From positions 1 to 64,000 of the forward strand of contig JAPTJF010000332.1 of the NCBI GenBank assembly GCA_029339195.1: a stretch of 64,000 nucleotides of DNA, in the 5' to 3' direction. The stretch is from Micractinium sp. NFX-FRZ. Lineage: Eukaryota; Chlorophyta; Trebouxiophyceae; Chlorellales; Chlorellaceae. The notes beneath the pieces are model-generated. The model was not told the origin of the DNA, ran no database searches, and saw only the letters and a program-made list of their open reading frames with translations. Below, piece after piece: positions 1 to 10,993 of the stretch (within the stretch, counting starts at the first letter, position 1; each line of letters starts with the position of its first letter). The position numbers were made by a program, and so were the translations under genes.

Positions 1-452
1 CTGGGGTGAGGGCTGGAATCCCGTTTGCCCGGCTCTGCAACCAACATGTGTGCAGATACCACTTTGCACACCCTTTGGCGCTGGTCTACACAGCAAGCCA
101 GGCTGTGCAGTTGGTTGAGCTTACAGAAGGGTGTGCACTTTCCAGATGCACACCTGACTGGTGTGCAACGTGGTGTGCAAAGACAGCTGGATCTACTAGT
201 GCCGCGCTCGGAGGCCGCCTGCACAATGTCGCCGTAATGGAAGCATGGAGAGCTCAACAGGCGCTGCCGGAATGCATCTGCCGCCTTGATAGCCGTATCA
301 GCCGCAGCAGTTCGTCCGCCGGTGAAAGCAGTGAACAGACTTATGCCCAGCCAGATGCCGGAGAGGGTGGTGAGGGCGGCGGCTGCCAGGGTAGCGGGGC
401 GCAGACTGCCGCCGCCGGCATGCCGCCGCTTGAAGAGGGGCGACAAAATCAT
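1..452 (-). pseudogene. Partial second copy of the DUF579 gene's first exon (gene fragment or start of a paralogue)
   Basis: Reading leftward from an ATG at 452, the frame begins MILSPLFKRR and runs through a hydrophobic segment (TLAAAALTTLSGIWLGISLF) to the block HYGDIVQAASERG. This matches the first exon of the DUF579 gene at 4419 (MISSPLFRRP, then HYGDIVQAASERG). Similarity stops abruptly near position 202. The frame then stays open to the window edge with unrelated Cys-rich sequence. The copy is diverged at many third positions and several residues, so it is not a recent duplication. It could be a decayed tandem duplicate or the 5' exon of a real paralogue continuing beyond the window. 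The predicted product would be a type II membrane protein from its N-terminal anchor. The homology is clear, but whether it is expressed is not known. Confidence 0.6.
45..185. repeat. Cluster of GTGTGCA/TGCACAC motifs
   Basis: Within about 140 bp the octamer family GTGTGCA(A) and its complement TTGCACAC occurs at least six times in both orientations (near 47, 64, 129, 147, 162 and 172). The copies are separated by roughly 10-20 bp. They lie inside the unrelated part of the open frame that follows the DUF579 exon fragment. The function is unknown: they could be a degenerate minisatellite or a cluster of factor-binding sites. Confidence 0.4.
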
Positions 453-2194
453 TCTTGCAGGGCGCTTGGGCCTCTACCGCTGGCCTTTGCAGCCTACATG
501 CACACAGATTCACGGCGCAGAGCTTCAGAGTTCGATTTCACAGAGCCTCCGCGAGCCTTGCCATGCCTTGCCGCAGCCGGCGGCCAGCCGGAGCGCTGCA
601 CACCTACCTGTGGGAGCCTTTTGGCGGCACAGAAGGCCACGGGCATCCAGGATTGTGAAATGGGCGGGTGCCTTGCAGGCTCTTGCGCGGTTTTGCCACC
701 CCGGCTGAGGTGTTCAGACAGGAAGGGGTTGTCCTGGATGGATGGAGTTGGACTGTGGGTGGTAGGTTCGGCTTGGAGGAGGCGCACCGCACGGAGAGGC
801 AGGCCTGTGCAGGGGAAGGCTGGGCTGCACCACCAGGGGAAGCAGGCTGTCTAGCGCGGGTCGGGGCAAGCTCCCCGCCAGCGGCAGGCGCCGGCCTCTC
901 AGCAGTCACATGAGGCACAAGCCAACACAACATAATAAGCTAAACGTAGGTCCCGCCCGATCAGCGTATAGGCAGTAGATGTTTGTTGCTGTTTGGCGCG
1001 CGTCCTCCCTCTTGGCAACGGTTGGAGTCCCAGCCAGCTGTGCGGCGCGCCTGCACAACACGCAAGGTGCTGCTGGCGCGGCTCCCGACCCATCGGCAGC
1101 TGCACAATATTGTACATTTACCGCGTGTACAATGATGGTGCCACCATTTTCTTCCACTTTCAAGTCTGGCCGGCTACCAGACCTCTCCACCCGGGCAGCT
1201 GCCACTCTGCCACCCCGCCCCCGGCGCCGCCCCCGCGGGACCACTCTGCCGCCAGACCTGCCTCACGTTCTGGGCCTGCCTCTCATGCCTGCACCCTGCT
1301 ACATGCGCTGTGCCTGCTGCACCCGCGCCCCCCGCCCGGGCATGCAAGCCTGCCACCCTTGCCCCTCTCCACAGCAACGCCTGCCACCCCCTCTCACCTG
1401 TGTACCTCCCCAGCTCCGCCTGTGCTCACCCCCGTGCCTGGCGCGACTGCGGTGCCCGCCCCTCTCCCCAGCACGCCTGCCAGCACCCTCAGGCTGGTCC
1501 CTGGCCTGCTCGTGCCGACCCGCCACTTGCAGGTTTCCTTGCTCCAGTAACAAATGTGGGTGAGCTGAGGGGTGCGCACCCCATGGACCCTTGCTAGGTG
1601 ATGTGCTGGGCGAGCCCAGCTCGCCTTCACAGTCTACAAGAGAGGTGCGTGGTCTGGAGTTGACGTGCGTAGTGGGGAGGGAAAGTGGAGGAGAGGGGCA
1701 AGCTACAGAAGAGCAGCACTGCGGGCAGCAGCTTGTTGCGATGGCTGCAAGAAAGGTGGTTGTGCTCGCCCGGGGTGCATGCGAGTGACCAGGAGAAGCA
1801 GTACAGTGAGTGTGTACAAGATCAGACCAGACAGGAGTGCTACACGCGGTACTGGCGGTACGAATGGCAGCTGGAAATGGTGCACGGACGGCTGTGAGGG
1901 AGCAGAGCTGTGCCAGACAGGGGGTTGTGGCGGGACGTGGGCAAGCCTCGGGCGAAGCTCCCGCGCAGTGCCTGCCTCTGCAGGCGCAGCGTGCGGCGCC
2001 ATCTGGCGCCTCATGTGGGGTCAGGGGTCATGAGCACTGCTCTGGCAGCGCAGGCACGGGGGCGGGCACTAGCTCAGGCCGATTGTGCCGAGGCCGCAGA
2101 GCGAGAGCGCTGGGGCAGCGGCAGGCGTTCTGCGGGGCAGACGAGCTGCCTCCCCCTCGGAGCCTCCTCGAAGGCCAGCACCCCCTTCTGTCAG
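453..2194. other. Gene-free stretch downstream of the DUF579 gene
   Basis: No exon chain with conserved protein features was found. The plus strand from 1190 to 1550 is C/T-rich low-complexity sequence and gives Pro/Cys-rich spurious frames. The stretch probably contains the 3' untranslated region of the DUF579 gene (minus strand, stop at 2195) and the promoter of the fragment starting at 452. No clear TGTAA poly(A) signal was found on the minus strand here. Confidence 0.4.
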
Positions 2195-4419
2195 TCACAC
2201 AAAGCGGTACTTGAAAAAGATGGCAGACGCGCCCCGCCCCTTGCCCGCTTTGTTCAGGCCGCCAGCGCCGGCTGGGCGTGCGGAGGCCACCCTGAAGGCG
2301 GCCATGTCCCCCATGTTGCCGTCCTTGACAGTGCCCAGCGCCTGCACCGTGGTGCCGCCCCCCAGGTGGGGCGCCAGTATCAGCTGCTGGGCGATGCGCT
2401 GCTCCATGGGGCGCTGAGCGTCGTGCAGCAGCAGCACCACGTCGTCCTGCACAAGGATTGGGGAAGGCAGGAAGTCAGGTTAGGAAACAAGGGAAAGGAG
2501 GCAGCAGGTGGGAGAGGTGCCTCAGGGTGGTGGCTGGTGGGGGCATTTAGTGGGAGAGCTGATGGGCACAGCAGGCAGGCGCAGCAGGCGACCACGGCAG
2601 GCACAGCAGGTGGGCACAGCAGGCACATGGGTCCACATGCCGGCAGCAGCCTCAAGCAATCAATCATTAACATTTCAAGCCCACGGGGAGCCAGCACTGT
2701 TCTCAACCACACACACACACACACGCTCTATCCCCCCCAGCTCACCACTGTGCCCTCCTCAATGCACCGCCTGGCCCTCTGCAGCGCGTAGTAGCTGCTC
2801 TCCAGCCGGGCTGCAGGCGGGCAGGGCAGGCAGGCAGGTAGGGGCCAGGCAAAGGAGGGAGCTGAGGAGGCGGACGGGGGTGGCCAAGGTGCATGAGGCA
2901 GGGTGAATGTGTGTGGGGCAGCCTGCTGAGCCTGCTGAGCCTGCTGAGCCTGCTGAGCAGCTCAGCTTGCTGAGCATCGTGACCACCAATGTGCGGCAGC
3001 GACAGCGACGGCACGGCGCCTCGTAGTGGCAGGCACACCCACTTCCACCCCCACCCCTGCCCCTGCCTCTTTAAGCTGCCCTCGCACCTGGCTGCCCGCT
3101 GGCCCCTGTGCCGGGCGGGCCGTCGACGAGGATGACGTCAAAGCACTCGCTGTCCACCTCGGCAGGCGTGTCCATGAGCCAGGGGCTGGCCAGGAAAGCG
3201 TCGGCCTCCTCCGCCTTGCCGCGGTAGCTCACCAAGTGGACCTGGCAGGGCAGGGGGGCGGGGAGGGGGGAGGGGAGGTGAAGGTGTTTTTGCGGGGTGA
3301 GAAACCAGCGAAGTGGAGGCACCGTTCTGTTGGGGCGGGGAGGCACTTGAGCCAGCGTTTGAGCGGCAGCTGTCCACCCTGCGGGAGGCGCAGGGGCAGC
3401 TGTCCGTTTGTGCAGGGGAGGCAGGGAAGCCACGTGATGAGCGCCGAAATGTGGGACGCTTGCAAGGGGAAGCAGTGCGCCTGGGCGCATCCCCGCACTG
3501 CCAGCTCCTGCAAGCGCGCAGGCATGCCGAGCCATCTGCACACCTCCTGCTGGCTGCGCCTGCACACTGCGAGGGCAGCAGGGTGGCTGCCCTGCTGGCT
3601 ACACAGCTTGAAATGTACTGGATGAATGGTGATGATGAAGAGCTGCTGGCTGTGCTGCCATGCATGCTGCGCGTCTGGCCGCGCTGAACCCTAGGACCGC
3701 TGCCGCCGCTGCTGCCAGGAGCATGTTCTTGCTTGCTGGCACCGCTTGTAGCACGTCCGCCCTGGCCTCACCTCCAGAAATGGGTGCTCGCCCCTCAGCG
3801 AGTCGATTTGCGGCAGCGAGCTCTCCAAGAAAACGGTACGCCCTGCAGGGGGGTGGGAAGGAAGACAGACGGGCAGGAGTGCACCCTTGGGGGCTGGCTG
3901 ACGGAGCTGAGCGGGCACATGGCTCAAGGGACATGGCCTGGGCCGGCGTTCGTGAAGGTGGGCCGTGCGGGTCACTCCCAGTAACGTGTTGAGTCGCGCA
4001 GTCCGTGCCTTGAGCTCACCCAGGCAGTTCACTTCGGTCAGTGCGTCAGACAGCTCGGCATAGCCGAACACTAGCAGGCGGGCGGGGCGATCGCGTGCGA
4101 TTGCTTGCTCCTGTACGAAGGCGGCCACCCAGAGCAGCTGGGCCTGGCTGAGCTGCCGCCCGCGCTCGGAGGCTGCCTGCACAATGTCGCCGTAATGCGC
4201 GCAGGCGGTGGCAGACAGGCGGCGCCGGAATGCGGCTGCCTCGGTAACTGAGTCGATAGCAGTGGAGCGTCCGCCGGGGAGTGATGTGAACAGGGTGATG
4301 CCTATCCAAAGGACTGACAGCATGGTGAGCGCAATGGCTGCCAGGCTGGCCAGGCGCAGGCTGCCGGCGGCTGGACCCCGCTTGCCGGCGGGGCGGCGGA
4401 AGAGCGGCGAGGATATCAT
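2195..4419 (-). CDS. DUF579 / IRX15- and GXM-like polysaccharide biosynthesis protein
   Basis: Five exons join in frame (4020-4419, 3772-3842, 3088-3241, 2746-2810, 2195-2446) to about 313 residues, close to plant IRX15 and GXM proteins. An N-terminal hydrophobic anchor (residues about 22-45) predicts a Golgi type II protein. The family core follows: LLVFGYAELSDALTEVNCLG, then GRTVFLESSLPQID, VHLVSYRGK, DVILVDGPPG, and a final LLLHDAQRPMEQ block. The VDGPxG motif matches the family's methyltransferase-like fold. In land plants the family methylates glucuronoxylan side chains or affects xylan length. The substrate in an alga without typical xylan is open. A diverged first-exon copy lies at 1-452. 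Family assignment is strong; catalytic activity is inferred. Confidence 0.82.
2707..2725. repeat. (AC)n microsatellite in DUF579 intron 4
   Basis: A run of AC dinucleotides lies a few bases downstream (on the gene's strand) of the donor at 2745. A similar AC run at 6114-6132 in kanadaptin also follows closely after a donor. Confidence 0.7.
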
Positions 4420-4960
4420 GGTTCCTGCTTAAGCCCGCGCGCGCCTGCTCCCAGAGGACCTTTGGCCTGCAGACAAGCGGAATTGGCGGGCAGAGTGCGG
4501 AATGGTGAGGGGTCTTCGCCGGCGGGCACAGCGACTGCATGCCCTACCCGAGTACAAGCGCAGCCGTGCGTACGTTCGCCCGTTAACTGGAGCCGCGGCC
4601 TGAATCAATGTTGATGCATGGACTGCAGTGGCAAATCAGTGGCTATGCTCTCAGCACGAGCGGTCAGCCACCACCTGCTGGCACCAGGCTGGCAGGCGAC
4701 GTAGCAGGTGCCGTGCGGCCACCCGTGTTTTTTTTGCTGAATACTGGCGTTAAATCACCCTGCGAGAGCCCTTGTTGGGCGTACTGGGGGCGGCACTGCT
4801 CTGGGCAGCTTGCAGTGGAGGGGGTGCCGGCAGGCACCCTTGGGCACCAGGCGCCTGCAGGCCGGCACCAGGCGCATGCCACCTAGCCCATTCCGGCTGC
4901 GTGCCTTGCCAGCTAGCCAGCAGCTAGCCATACATGGACACTATACTAGAATTACATCAG
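4420..4960. promoter_or_regulatory. Intergenic region: DUF579 promoter and kanadaptin 3' end
   Basis: These 541 bp separate the kanadaptin stop from the DUF579 start, both on the minus strand. The only TGTAA signal found for kanadaptin is at 4956-4952, four bases after its stop. Apart from that, nothing gene-like is visible and the rest is presumably the DUF579 promoter. Confidence 0.45.
4952..4956 (-). terminator. TGTAA poly(A) signal almost touching the kanadaptin stop codon
   Basis: Green algae commonly use TGTAA as the poly(A) signal. Here it sits four bases beyond the TGA at 4963-4961. If used, the 3' untranslated region would be only about 20-30 nt, against more than 1 kb for some neighbours. 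Confidence 0.35.
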
Positions 4961-7900
4961 TCAGTAGCCAAGCTTGTCATTCAGCGTGGTCCTGCCGTCC
5001 CCCTTTTGCCCCCCGGGCGGCTGCCACTCCTCGGCGCCCGCCCCCGCCACGCCCTGCTGCCGCTGCGCCTGCCGCTGGGCCTCCCACTCTAGCCGCTGCC
5101 GCTCCTGCTCTGCCTCGTCATCTTCTTCAGCCACAGCAGCGCCCTGCCGAGCCCGAGAGAGGAGCGCCAGGTCAGCCATAACTTGTGCTGCCGCATCTGG
5201 CTTGCCGCCGCCACCGCCGCCGGCACCGCCGCCGCCGCTGGCAGCAGCCCCCGTGCCGCCGCCCTCGCGCCCCTTGTGCTCTGCCAGTGCTGCAGCAATC
5301 ATCTTGCGCCGCCGCTCAAAGTTGCTTTCCTCAGCAGGCGCCGCTTGCGCCGCCGGTGCCGCCGGCGCTGCCTGCCCGGCGCCGCCAGCGGGGCCCGCCG
5401 CTACTCCAGCCGTTGCCTGCGGGCGCTGCCGCAGCTGCAGCCCGCCCGCCTGCTCCCCGTCTGCCTCCAGCTTGTGCACACTAGCTGCCGCCTGGGCTGC
5501 TATCGCCGCATTGGCGGCCTGGGTGGCTGCCGAGCCACGCTGCTGCTGCTGCTGCTGCTGCTGCTGCCCCCCGGCCCGCCCTCCCTCCTCCTCATCCTCT
5601 TCAGGCACGAATGCCCGCTCCTCCCGCTGCCGCTGCTCCTCCCGCTGCCGCCGCTGCTTCTCCTCCGCCTCCCGCCGCGCCTTCTCCAGCTGCATCTGCT
5701 TCTTGGCGCGCTCAGCAGCAGCAGCTACCGCTTTGGAGCCGGATTTGTAGTAGCTGCAGGGCACCCCAGGGAGGAGGGGCGGGGGTACAGAGGGAGGGCA
5801 AGGGTGGGCCGCCAGGTGGGCACAGGGGCAGGCAGGCAAGGCGCCGAGGCAGGCGTCACCCGCACACCCAGGGCATCCCTGCCAGAGACCACACTCCCCT
5901 GTGGTGGCGCCTGCCAGCACGAGAGCGCAGGCATGGCCGGCGTGTGTCGCTCCCTACCCAGCATGCACAGCAGCACACCAGCATGCACGGCAGGCACTGC
6001 CAGCTGGTCCACCGTGCAGGGCAGGCACGCTCCTCCTGCTCTAACCCGTCGGGGTCAGCCAGACTTTTGAGCACCCGCTCTGAACGTGCCAGCTGTGCTG
6101 TTCACCTCCTCTTCACACACACACACACACAGTGTGCTCACCCGTCGGGGTCTGCGATTTTGAGCAGCCGCTCGGTGCGTGCCAGCTGGGCATCCACCTC
6201 AGCCAGTTCTTTCTTCACAGCCGCCACCTTGTCACTCTCCAGCTGCACCGCCACATCTGCGGGCAAGCAGGGAGGCATGTGAGTGGCCCAATCACTTAAG
6301 CTGGCTGCTTTGTCAGCCATGCCACCTTGCCGCTGGCTGACCGCCACACCTGCAGGAACAGGGCAAGACTGGTCAGGAAAAATCGCCTTCGCCAGTCCCT
6401 GCTTTCAAACCCGCCAGCTGGCTTGCTCTCCCTCTGAACAACCAGGCCAGCGGGGCGACAGTGGGGAGGTGGGGGGAAAGGGGTAATGGGAGGAGAGGGG
6501 ACAGTGGAGGGAGGGGTTGCAAGAGGTTTGGATGCAAGCCAGGCGGCAGCAGCAGGCGCCATCCGCCATACACCCGACATGCCCTGCCATGCATGCATAA
6601 TCACGCATCCCTGGCCCCACTCCTCCGCCTACCTGACATGAACGCGTCCAGCGAATCTTCCTGCTCCGCCTGCCCCTTTGCTTGCTGCTGCGCCTGCCCC
6701 CCTGCGCCGCCGCCGCCCGCCGCCGCCACCGCCGCCTCCTCCTTCAGCAGCGCCTCTTGCAGGCGCTGCCGCTCTTCTTGGAGCGCCTCCCGCTTGCCGC
6801 ACAGCGAGGCTGCGTCCTCCACCTGCAAGCCAGATGAGAGGGCAAAAGAGGCGGCAGCAGGTGGGATGTTGGAGGTTTGCGGGCACTGGGGGGCAGCGCA
6901 GCAGGCTGCCGAGCAGAGATGCAGCATTGTCCACCTGCGGACAGGGGGGAGAGAACAGGCGGGAAGGCTGACGAGCTGAGCTGGGCAGGCCTGTGCGTGG
7001 ATAACATGTGTGGGAGGACTTGGTGAGCTGGGCTGGAAGACAGCACATGCACAGCATGGGCCTGCAGTCACAGACCACACAAAGCCACCTGATCAAGCTG
7101 CCACGCTGCGCCCCATCCCCGCCCCCACCCCCGCCCCCACCTCCTGCTTCGCCGCCGCCTTCCCCTTCTTGGCCTCTCCCGCTCCGCCCTTGGCGGGGCC
7201 CCCCTTGGCGGTGCGGTCGTAAAACGTGTCGTCATCGCTGCTGCCTGCACGCCGGGTTGCGGGGGCGGGGTTGCGTTATGTGGGGGGTGGGGGAGGCGCC
7301 AAGGACGGCGGTGCCTGTTTCCCGTCATAGAAACCAACGCAGAAACCGATGCTGCATACCCGCCGTTGTACGCGCGTAGAGCCCCGCGAACCTCCCATGC
7401 CCCCACGCCCGCCGCGCCCTCTCCACGCACTCCACCCACCCCACCCACCGGCATACTCGTCGTCAGAGTCCCGCCGCCGCTTCTTCTTCTTCTTCTTATC
7501 CCCAGCCTTCTCGGCCGCGGCGCGGCGCTGCCCCACAGCATCCCTGCGCACACAGCGGTGCACAGGCAGGGCAGGGAGTTCAGGGGACGTAGCATGGGCT
7601 GACGAGGGAAAGGGCTGGCGCGCATGGCCGCATCAGCACGACCCCCCAACTGCACAAAGCATAAAGCACAGCGCATAAACACCGCATAAAGCACAGCGGC
7701 ATGCGGCCGTCACAGCGATCGTGCACACAGCAGCAGCAACATCAACCAGAACGGCAGAAAGCCCTTGGAGGCGTCCGGACGCGTCCACAGCCGCTAGCCA
7801 CGGTCACCGTGCACACGGCAGCAGCGCAGCAATCACGACGGGCGGGATCCCTTGGAGGCCTCCCCAGGCCAGCCGCTGCCCACCTGATTGAGTCTGCCAG

Positions 7901-9343
7901 CTGCTCCTCCATCTCCTCCATCTCAGCCATGGCCTTGTCAATCTCCTGCTCATTCCTGGAAACATGAAACACAGGGGAACAAGGGGAGGCAGGCAGGTGG
8001 GCAGGCAGGGCAGGCAGGTGGGCAGGCAGGGCACGATCTGCGAATCTGTCTGGCATGTCTCTGCTTGCCCCATGAGCGTGCACTAGGCAGGTGCCGTTCG
8101 ATCGAGCAGGCAGGCAGCTCCTCTGTGCTCCTGCCAAGGCAGGGGCCAGGCGGACGGGCAGGCAGGCCCTGCTCATGCCCTGTCAACACGAGCACCTGAC
8201 CAGCACGGATGCCTGCCCTGCCGACAGCTCCTCCATCTCCTTCTCCTTGGCCTGCAGGCAGGGGCAGGGGAACATGAGGGGCAGCCCATGGATCATTGTG
8301 TCTTGCCTGAAGAGGCGGGGTGTGCGTGGCCTGGCGTGCACAGGCTTGGTGTGTGTACGAACAAAGGGCTGCAGCAGCGCGCTGTGAGAGGGCAACACCC
8401 AACGCCGCGCCCAACCTCCCATGCTCACACAAATCACAACAGGCATTGTCATCATCGCTCCACTGCCAAACACCTCACCCTCCCCACCCAACCTTGATTT
8501 TCTCAATCTCCCGCTGCAGGTGCTGCACCCGCGCCTCCCGCTTGCGGATCTTGTCCGCAATCTTCTGCTGCCGCTCGCTGAGCCCCTTGGTGGCGGCGTA
8601 CGCACGCCAGTCAACATCCTCCACTGCAGGGGGTGGGGGTGGGGGCAGGGTGAAGACCACGAATGTGTGGTGCCTAGGAAACTCATGCACCTGCTGTTGC
8701 CCTTGCCTGTCTCGACCGCCCACCTTGCCCCAGCCCGGCCACCTGCACGCCCCACACCAGCACTGCCCAGCCAAGGAAAGAGGGGAACCGACTCACAGTC
8801 GTCCTCCTCCTCAAACGCGTCCTCCCCAAATCCCCAGGACGCGCCCCCGGTCAGAGCCGCCTCCATCTGCGCCTTTGACACCGCCTCCTCCTTCTCACGC
8901 CGGGCCGCCAAGGCCTGCAAGCGGGGTAGTGGTGCAGTGCGGCTTTCTAGGTGTGCATGGGAGCCCATGCAACCGCGTGCCTGAATCAGCTCTGGCAGCT
9001 GGCCAGCCAGCCCAGCCGCCACGACTAACAACGACACTGCGTGGTTGTGTGTTGCATTCAGTGTTGCATTCAGTGTTGCATTCAGGTCACAAGGTGAGCC
9101 CACCTTGAGCGCGGCCGCCTTCATTTTGTCCTGCCGGCTGGGCCCCTCATCGGGCATCAGCTCTGCTGGGCCGCACAGCACATAGGTGCGGGAGCTCTCA
9201 CCGAAACGAATCATGTCACCCACCCTGCCGGGCGTGGGAGCGGGGAGGCAGGGCAGGGGGAGCAGGGGGAGCAGGTCGGGAATGCTCAAACGCATGCCGG
9301 TGAGTCTGTGTGCTGCCCCCAGTGCTGCACCATCCAGTGCAGC

Positions 9344-9375
<32 letters not shown>

Positions 9376-10993
9376 TAGCGGCAGGAACTCGGCTGCCATG
9401 GGCTGCATCACACCAGCACACCTCAGGGGCACGTGCTTGCCGGCGGGGATGCGCTTCTTGTTCAGGTGAGTGCCGTGGGTGGAGCCTGGGTCGAGGACGA
9501 AGGCAGCGCCATCCGACCCCCTGAACTGCACCACAGCATGCAGCCTGCAGTACGGAAGCGGGGTGCAGGGGGGGTAGCGGGTCGGGGTATATTTGGGGGG
9601 GAAGCACAGTGCGCACAATGCAGTGCAGTGCAGGCCAGGGAGGGAGGGAGGGAGTGCGGCACGCCACGCCCACCTCGACCCACCCGCTTGCAAAAAGGGA
9701 GGCCCAGAACCCCGTCGTGTGTGCAGAAGGCACGCTTGGATGCCCTTGCCTGCCTCCCAGCCGCAGTCCCCACCCAGCTGCTCCCCCCCTCCCCAGCCCC
9801 TCCCTGCCACCACCCACTCGCACCTGCTGCTTGACGGGTGGTCCAGCACAACGTCGTTTGTGGGCACCCGCCCAAAAGTGTAGTACGGCTGCCCCCCCAG
9901 GTCGATTGTGCCCAGCAGGGCGCCTCCCTTCATGACCTCCAGAGAGTATGGGATGCTGCAGGGAGGGAGGGAGGGAGCAGGCGAGGGAAGATGGGTCTGT
10001 GGGTAGAGGCAGGGGCGGTCGAGTGCCGGACGGCGTAAAAACGGGGGACGAGGAAAGAAGAGGGTGCTGTGGGTACCAGGCAGGGGCGGTCGAGGCAGGA
10101 CGGCAAGGCACGGGGGCAGGAGAGGGTGAGGCGGCGGATGGGATGCCGGGAGCGCGGCTGGGGCGTGTGACGTTGGCAGCTGCCCCTGCTGCCCATGCGC
10201 CTGCCAGCTGCCCCCTGCCGCCTGCACACACCCGGCTCACCCCTCTGGCACGCCGCTCCACTCCGGCGGCTCGTAGGCCCCTGCAGGGCGCGGCGGCGGG
10301 GGCTCTGCTCCCTCTGCCGCCGCCGCTTCGCGCGCTGCTGCGTCCCGAGCCACCGCCGCCTCCTCCCGCTCCTGCTGCGCCTGCTTGGCTGCAATGGCCT
10401 GCAGGCAGAGCGGCAGCAGCAGCGACAGCAGCAGGATGGGTGGGCGAGAGGGGTGCACAAAGCCTGGCTGCAGAGACGCCCGGAGATACAAGGGAGGACG
10501 GAGAGCTAGGTAGGCAGTGGAGCACGCAGGCTGTGGGAACCAGGCGGGCTGGGCAGAGGGTGCCGCACAGCTGGGTGCTGCCCGCACATTCTGACACTCC
10601 ACTCACGTTTGCTGCCGCCTCCATTACCATCCGCTCCCTCTGAGCAGGAGTGGCATGCTGGGCAGCCCTGGCCGCCGCCACTGCTGCTGCCTTGGCGGCA
10701 TCTGCCGTCCCTGCCTGCCGTGGCGGTGGCGCAGCAAACTTGGGCGGCGGCGGCGGCCCGCCGCCATCTGCTGGCTTGCCGCTGCCGCTGCTGTCGGTGT
10801 TGATTGCAATTGCTCCTCCCTCGCCGTCCGGCCCCTCAGGCGCCACAGCTGCTGCTGGCTGCGAGAAACGAGGCGGCGGGACTGCGGGCCGCCGAGGAGG
10901 CGGGGCCCTGAACTGCGGCTTCTCTTGTTGCTCATCATCCTTTTCGGAAGCAGCTGGGGCGGGTGCACTGGCACCCTCCTCTGGGCCCGACAT
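4961..10993 (-). CDS. Kanadaptin (SLC4A1AP) homologue, FHA-domain nuclear protein
   Basis: Fourteen exons (10607-10993, 10241-10398, 9824-9955, 9422-9544, 9104-9224, 8797-8914, 8493-8623, 8196-8251, 7884-7955, 7449-7543, 7141-7244, 6633-6822, 6142-6256, 4961-5753) join in frame to 864 residues. A Pro/Ala-rich head precedes PPEWSG and an FHA domain (PYSLEVMKGG, FGR, HAVVQF, DPGSTHGTHLNKKRI, VGDMIRFG). Coiled-coil exons follow (VEDVDWRAYAATKGLSERQQ), then the SDDDTFYDRT signature and the family C-terminus EWQPPGGQKGDGRTTLNDKL. ATG 10993 is chosen because the in-frame codon at 11017 is GTG. FHA domains bind phosphothreonine; kanadaptin homologues are nuclear and linked to RNA-processing complexes. 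A nine-Gln tract is encoded near 5540-5570. Human kanadaptin is about 796 residues. Confidence 0.93.
5542..5567. repeat. (CTG)n trinucleotide run coding poly-Gln in kanadaptin
   Basis: On the minus strand the run reads CAG and encodes about nine glutamines in the last exon. It lies between an acidic stretch (PEEDEEEGGRAGG) and an Ala-rich stretch, in a low-complexity part that differs widely between kanadaptin homologues. Confidence 0.8.
6040..6100 (-). repeat. Degenerate copy of kanadaptin exon 13 tail in intron 13
   Basis: The minus strand reads ARSERVLKSLADPDG, against the true exon end ARTERLLKIADPDG at 6142. The copy ends about 96 bp beyond the true junction, and its donor has changed from GTGAGC to GTTAGA. 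It is one of the exon-edge shadows described in the findings. Confidence 0.7.
7975..8035. repeat. GGCAGGCAGG/GGTGGGCAGG minisatellite in kanadaptin intron 9-side
   Basis: A short G-rich tandem array (units of AGGCAGGTGGGC and AGGCAGGGC) lies in the intron between exons 8 and 9. It has no coding content. Similar arrays occur at 19850-19885 and 23700-23740. Confidence 0.6.

Noticed and set aside
979..1563. Plus-strand Pro/Cys-rich frame of 194 residues
   Set aside because: It is low-complexity C-rich sequence with no domain or supporting exon.
7975..8035. CRISPR-like or spacer array
   Set aside because: The units are short G-rich tandem repeats without unique spacers, in a nuclear intron.
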